Below, one piece after another: positions 60,124 to 64,000 of a stretch of DNA of 64,000 nucleotides. The notes beneath the pieces are model-generated. The model was not told the DNA's origin. It was given only the letters and a program-made list of their open reading frames with translations, and made no database searches. Position 1 is the stretch's first letter. Every line of letters starts with the position of its first letter. The stretch covers positions 124,001-188,000 of the forward strand of contig NZ_PGUW01000005.1 in assembly GCF_002863565.1 (NCBI RefSeq), in the 5' to 3' direction. The position numbers and the translations under genes are program-made. The stretch is from Bacillus sp. V5-8f. Lineage in GTDB: Bacteria > Bacillota > Bacilli > Bacillales > DSM-1321.

Positions 60124-61335
60124 TCAATCCTTTTTTAGCATCTGGCTTATTTCCAGTAGAATATTCTCTGCCACTTCCAACTTCGACATTTTCGGCAGTT
60201 CCATTTTACTGCCATCCCGCTTGAATAAAGTAACGATATTCGTATCCGTTCCAAAACCTGCTCCTTCAGATGTTACATTATTCGCTACAATCATATCCGC
60301 ATTTTTCTTTTCAAGCTTCCCGCGTGCATATTCCTCTACTTTTTCCGTTTCAGCGGCAAAACCGACGAGTATCTGCTCTTCTTTCTCCCGGCCTAGCTCG
60401 CCTAGGATATCAATTGTTCTCTTAAGCTCGATTGAATTTTCTCCCGGCTGTTTCTTGATTTTTTGATCATGGTAACGTTTTGGCGTGTAGTCTGCGACAG
60501 CAGCCGTTTTGATAACCGCATCCGCCTGTGGGAACCATTTCATAACTTCCCCGTACATGTCAGAGGCAGATTCCACATTAATTACAGAAACATTTGATGG
60601 AGGGGCCAGAGACACTGGTCCGGAAATCAATGTGACTTCTGCGCCCATCTTTTCAGCCTGTTGCGCAATCGCATACCCCATTTTTCCGGTTGATCGGTTC
60701 GATATAAAACGGACCGGATCAATATTTTCTCTCGTCGGGCCTGCTGTAATGAGGATTCTTTTTCCGGCCAGAGGCTTTTCCCTTTTTCCGGAAAAAAAAG
60801 CCGACAGGTTGGCCACGATTGTTTCAGGCTCCTCTAACCGGCCCTTTCCCACGTAACCACATGCAAGATAGCCTTCAGACGGCTCTATGAATTGATATCC
60901 GAACGATTTTAAGGTTTCCATATTTTTTTGCACCGCAGGATGGGCATACATATTTACATTCATTGCCGGGGCAATCCATACCGGGGCACGTACAGCAAGC
61001 AATGTAGTGGTTATCATGTCATCGGCAATTCCGTTCGCAAGCTTTCCGATAACATTAGCCGTAGCTGGTGCCACCAGTACAACATCAGCCCAATCAGCAA
61101 GGTCGATATGGGCAATCACGTTTGCATTTTTTTCGTCAAAGGTATCTGTATACACATCATGCCGTGATAGTGCCTGAAAAGTCAGTGGAGCAACGAATTT
61201 ACAGGCTGATTCACTCATGATCACCTTCACTGCCGCACCCGCCTGGGTCAGTTTGCTTGTTAATGCGGCAGCTTTGTATACAGCGATGCCTCCCGTCACA
61301 CAAAGCAGGATTCTTTTATCTGTAAGCATGGTCAT
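60124..61335 (-). CDS. coaBC: Bifunctional phosphopantothenoylcysteine decarboxylase/synthetase CoaBC
   Basis: Two steps of coenzyme A synthesis: CTP-dependent joining of cysteine to phosphopantothenate, then FMN-dependent decarboxylation. The 403-residue fusion has the CoaC flavoprotein half (about 1-185) with ILLCVTGGIAVYKAAALTSK, HIDLADWADVVLVAPATANV, APAMNVNMYAHPAVQ and the substrate-loop Cys in GYLACGYVGKGRLEEPE. The CoaB half has RILITAGPTRENIDPVRFIS and KTAAVADYTPKRYHDQKIKK. Start 61335 or 61329 (both ATG) after AGGGGAA. Confidence 0.97.
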   Translation of the reverse strand: MTMLTDKRILLCVTGGIAVYKAAALTSKLTQAGAAVKVIMSESACKFVAPLTFQALSRHDVYTDTFDEKNANVIAHIDLADWADVVLVAPATANVIGKLANGIADDMITTTLLAVRAPVWIAPAMNVNMYAHPAVQKNMETLKSFGYQFIEPSEGYLACGYVGKGRLEEPETIVANLSAFFSGKREKPLAGKRILITAGPTRENIDPVRFISNRSTGKMGYAIAQQAEKMGAEVTLISGPVSLAPPSNVSVINVESASDMYGEVMKWFPQADAVIKTAAVADYTPKRYHDQKIKKQPGENSIELKRTIDILGELGREKEEQILVGFAAETEKVEEYARGKLEKKNADMIVANNVTSEGAGFGTDTNIVTLFKRDGSKMELPKMSKLEVAENILLEISQMLKKD

Positions 61336-61410
61336 TTCCCCTAACTAATCGTTCTTTTGTCTTATTATGCAGGATTGCAGCGTTTTTTTCACCTTTAAAG
61401 AAATCAAATG

Positions 61411-61434
61411 AAAGAAAACTCGCCGATTGGCGAG
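61411..61434 (-). terminator. Terminator-like hairpin upstream of coaBC
   Basis: Minus strand CTCGCC-AATC-GGCGAG, six perfect G/C-rich pairs with a tetraloop, followed by TTTTCTTT. It lies about 75 bases before coaBC and could terminate rpoZ transcripts or act as an attenuator. Confidence 0.7.
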
Positions 61435-61456
61435 CCTTGAAAAGGCGATGACAGTG

Positions 61457-61593
61457 AAGTAGCCCGGGTGCACAGGAGCAAGGAAGGCTTCGACCTCGTA
61501 CGATACAAAGCAGGAGTCATACAGGCGAAGTCATAAGGAGATGGAGTACTTAGCCTGTTTTCACTTCATTACTCTCAACCTGGGTCGCTACTT
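61457..61593. repeat. Long inverted element of unknown type
   Basis: AAGTAGC followed by CCGGGT (61457-61469) is complementary to ACCTGG and GCTACTT (61578-61593), with a three-base bulge. The interior contains further short pairs (CTTCG and CGAAG). It does not match the A-D repeats. Confidence 0.5.
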
Positions 61594-61849
61594 GGTCCCT
61601 ATGTCGAAGTAGGGTTGAATTTTAATGAAGTATGGTATTTTGCCCGTATGCTGTCCCGATTTCAGACAGCAAAATCAAGAAACAGTTCAATCTGTATAAC
61701 TTGCAGTTTATCCAGGAAAGTAATGCTTGTTGCTGCCAACTTATACTTCCTTTAAGCGAACAAAGGGCCGGAACCCCTTTACTATGATTTCAGCACAATC
61801 AAGTTGCTAATATCACAGTTTGGAAGGTGTCCGACCCTCGGAAGAGCAC

Positions 61850-62056
61850 TTATTTTTCTTCATATTGGTTTTTATATTTAAGTTTCCCTGCGTTTATTTC
61901 CTCGAGGGCACGGCCTACACTTTTATAGGAAACCGGCTTTTCAATCCTTGCGTCATCGTTCATCTGCATTTGACGGGCACGTTTTGCGGCCACGGATACA
62001 AGGGAATACTTGGAATCAATTTTTTCCAGCAATGAATCGATAGAAGGGTATAACAT
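61850..62056 (-). CDS. rpoZ: DNA-directed RNA polymerase subunit omega
   Basis: Small subunit that helps beta-prime fold into RNA polymerase. The 68-residue product has [29 protein letters not shown] and [20 protein letters not shown], the full omega signature. ATG 62056 follows GGAGGAAAAA; the longer frame reads back through gmk and is excluded. It begins one base after the gmk stop. Confidence 0.97.
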   Translation of the reverse strand: MLYPSIDSLLEKIDSKYSLVSVAAKRARQMQMNDDARIEKPVSYKSVGRALEEINAGKLKYKNQYEEK

Positions 62057-62057
62057 A

Positions 62058-62681
<624 letters not shown>

Positions 62682-62945
62682 TTACCCCTCTTCTACGCTG
62701 TCATCCCGGTCATGAAGGCGGGCAGCCACGGTTTCAGGCTGGACCGCAGACAGGATGACATGGTCGCTATCAGTGATGATAACGGCCCGCGTCCTTCTTC
62801 CATATGTAGCATCCACCAGGGAGCCGCGCTCACGGGCGTCCTGGATAATTCTTTTTATTGGAGCCGACTCTGGGCTCACAATCGACACAATCCGGTTGGC
62901 GGAAACAATATTCCCAAAACCGATATTGATGAGCTTGATAGACAT
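62682..62945 (-). CDS. remA: Biofilm matrix regulator RemA (YlzA)
   Basis: DNA-binding activator of extracellular matrix operons and osmoprotection genes in B. subtilis. It forms ring-like oligomers that wrap DNA. The 87-residue protein is closely conserved: [40 protein letters not shown] and [20 protein letters not shown]. It lacks a classical helix-turn-helix. It lies between yicC and gmk, the conserved position. Confidence 0.96.
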   Translation of the reverse strand: MSIKLINIGFGNIVSANRIVSIVSPESAPIKRIIQDARERGSLVDATYGRRTRAVIITDSDHVILSAVQPETVAARLHDRDDSVEEG

Positions 62946-62999
62946 TTTTGTCCCCCAATCATATTCTATTGTGACCTTGAAATAAGTACCATAAACAAG

Positions 63000-63875
63000 C
63001 TACTCGATATTTTGGGACTGTTCTTTTATTTTTTCAAGCAAGCTTTTCAATTCAACAACTTCTTTCGTGATCACTGCATCATTTGCCTTTGATCCGATTG
63101 TATTTGCTTCACGGTTCATTTCCTGGACGAGAAAATCGAGTTGCCTGCCTATCGGCTCTTCTTTTTCAAGAGTGGCGGAGAATTGGATAAGATGGCTTGA
63201 AAGGCGTGTAAGCTCCTCGTTTATATCGGATTTATCCGCAAAAATTGCAACCTCGGTCAAGAGCCTGGTTTCATCGACCAGCCCTGCTGTAAACTCGGAT
63301 ATTCTTGCTTTTAACTTTGCCTTGTATTGCTCAGATACAAAAGGAGCATATTTTGTTAGGCTTGATAGAATGGCATTTATTTTTTTAAGCTGCCTGGATA
63401 GGTCATTCTTTAGCTCTCTGCCCTCTAGGGTCCTCATATTCTGTACATTGATCAGTGCCGCTTCACAGGCAGTAAGCAGCAAAGGTTCAATGTCCTCATT
63501 GACAGACTGCTCATCCTCCACAGAAAAAATATCGGCGATGTGCAATAGATCCGGAGCAGAAGCGGAAGAATCAAGGCCGTATCTGTCTTTCAACTCATGC
63601 ATGCCTTCCATGTATTGGTCAGCGAGCGCCCAGTCAACCTTGAGCCGTTTCGTCGCGAGGGCCCCGCCTTCAATCATGATAAATATTTCAACCCGGCCCC
63701 TTCTTATGTATTCATTGGCTTTCTTTTTAACTCGATCCTCTAAAAAAATTAACGATCGAGGCATCCTTATATGATATTCACAGAAACGATGGTTAACGGT
63801 TTTTATTTCCACGGTCACCTTGATGCCCGCATTTTCCGCATGGCCGATCCCGTATCCTGTCATACTTACAACCAT
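63000..63875 (-). CDS. yicC: YicC/YloC family endoribonuclease
   Basis: A 291-residue protein of the YicC family, members of which are reported endoribonucleases. It starts MVVSMTGYGIGHAENAGIKV, has EIKTVNHRFCEYHIRMPRSL and a basic RRGRVEIFIMIE strand. The C-terminal DUF1732-type part has ETRLLTEVAIFADKSDINEE, LTRLSSHLIQF and GRQLDFLVQEMNREANTIGS. Acidic residues in these blocks could bind metal. AGGAAGTGG precedes the ATG. It opens the remA-gmk-rpoZ group. Confidence 0.94.
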   Translation of the reverse strand: MVVSMTGYGIGHAENAGIKVTVEIKTVNHRFCEYHIRMPRSLIFLEDRVKKKANEYIRRGRVEIFIMIEGGALATKRLKVDWALADQYMEGMHELKDRYGLDSSASAPDLLHIADIFSVEDEQSVNEDIEPLLLTACEAALINVQNMRTLEGRELKNDLSRQLKKINAILSSLTKYAPFVSEQYKAKLKARISEFTAGLVDETRLLTEVAIFADKSDINEELTRLSSHLIQFSATLEKEEPIGRQLDFLVQEMNREANTIGSKANDAVITKEVVELKSLLEKIKEQSQNIE

Positions 63876-63963
63876 TGCACCACTTCCTAACCCTGCAATA
63901 ACGTAACTATTAATTTTTAATCGATTTATGTGGCTGTATAAGCTGTTTTAAACGATAAAAATA

Positions 63964-63995
63964 AAAAGGTAATAGAGAAGGCTCTACTACCTTTT
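63964..63995 (-). terminator. Terminator of the gene upstream of yicC (outside window)
   Basis: Minus strand AAAAGGTA-G-TAGAG pairs with CTCTA-T-TACCTTTT (one mismatch) around CCTT, followed by TATTTTTATC. It must end a minus-strand gene beyond the right edge. Confidence 0.8.
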
Positions 63996-64000
63996 GAATT

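Larger units (their letters stand above)
61336..61849 (-). other. 514-base gene-free region before coaBC with structured elements
   Basis: The longest gene-free stretch in the window. In transcription order after rpoZ it holds about 220 featureless bases, a hairpin (61597-61614), a long inverted element (61457-61593), and a terminator-like hairpin (61411-61434), then about 75 bases to coaBC. No conserved open frame is visible. No convincing promoter was identified. Confidence 0.5.

Noticed and set aside
63067-63774. 235-codon plus-strand open frame
   Set aside because: Lies wholly antisense to yicC, with a Ser/Arg-rich composition typical of a shadow frame and no ribosome binding site.

Overview
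The window is a continuous stretch of core chromosome from an endospore-forming, motile member of the Bacillaceae. Gene order matches the Bacillus subtilis yloC-to-fliL region, read here on the minus strand from high to low coordinates. SpoVM, RemA, PrkC/PrpC, CodY, FapR, YlqD and YlxM, together with strong AGGAGG-type ribosome binding sites, support a Bacillus-like firmicute. The genus cannot be fixed from this window. All genes are on the minus strand except rpmB. No rRNA, tRNA, CRISPR array, insertion sequence or prophage was seen.

Layout in transcription order. At 64.0-49.4 kb: yicC, remA, gmk, rpoZ, coaBC, priA, def, fmt, rsmB, rlmN, prpC, prkC, rsgA and rpe (nucleotide metabolism, replication restart, formyl-Met handling, rRNA modification, Ser/Thr phosphosignalling). 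At 49.3-47.5 kb: thiN, the 26-residue SpoVM gene, plus-strand rpmB, yloU and fakA. At 45.7-38.2 kb: sdaAB (interrupted by an in-frame stop), sdaAA, recG and the FapR-controlled lipid cluster fapR-plsX-fabD-fabG-acpP. At 38.1-26.9 kb: rnc, smc, ftsY, ylxM, ffh, rpsP, khpA, ylqD, rimM, trmD, rplS and lepB (secretion, chromosome condensation, ribosome assembly). At 26.9-19.4 kb: rbgA, rnhB, ylqG, ylqH, sucC, sucD and dprA. At 19.1-11.4 kb: topA, trmFO, xerC, hslV, hslU and codY. At 10.9-0 kb: the proximal fla/che operon flgB-flgC-fliE-F-G-H-I-J-ylxF-fliK-flgD-(TIGR02530-type gene)-flgE-swrD-fliL, running off the left edge. It encodes rod, MS ring, switch, export ATPase, hook and hook-length control.

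Genes within blocks are tightly packed, with many 1-17 bp overlaps. Blocks are separated by intrinsic terminators after fakA, acpP, ftsY, khpA, rplS, sucD, topA and codY. Recognisable promoters precede fapR, ylxM, topA and sucC.

I found no undescribed multi-gene system; this is well-conserved housekeeping DNA. The unusual items are small. They are an in-frame TAA at codon 47 of sdaAB, a hairpin separating a strong Shine-Dalgarno from the family-expected start of swrD, a dispersed family of hairpin repeats in four intergenic gaps, a roughly 140-nt structured element before coaBC, the FliK-like/FlhB-tail-like pair YlqG-YlqH, and an HslV whose N-terminus differs from the serine form of B. subtilis.
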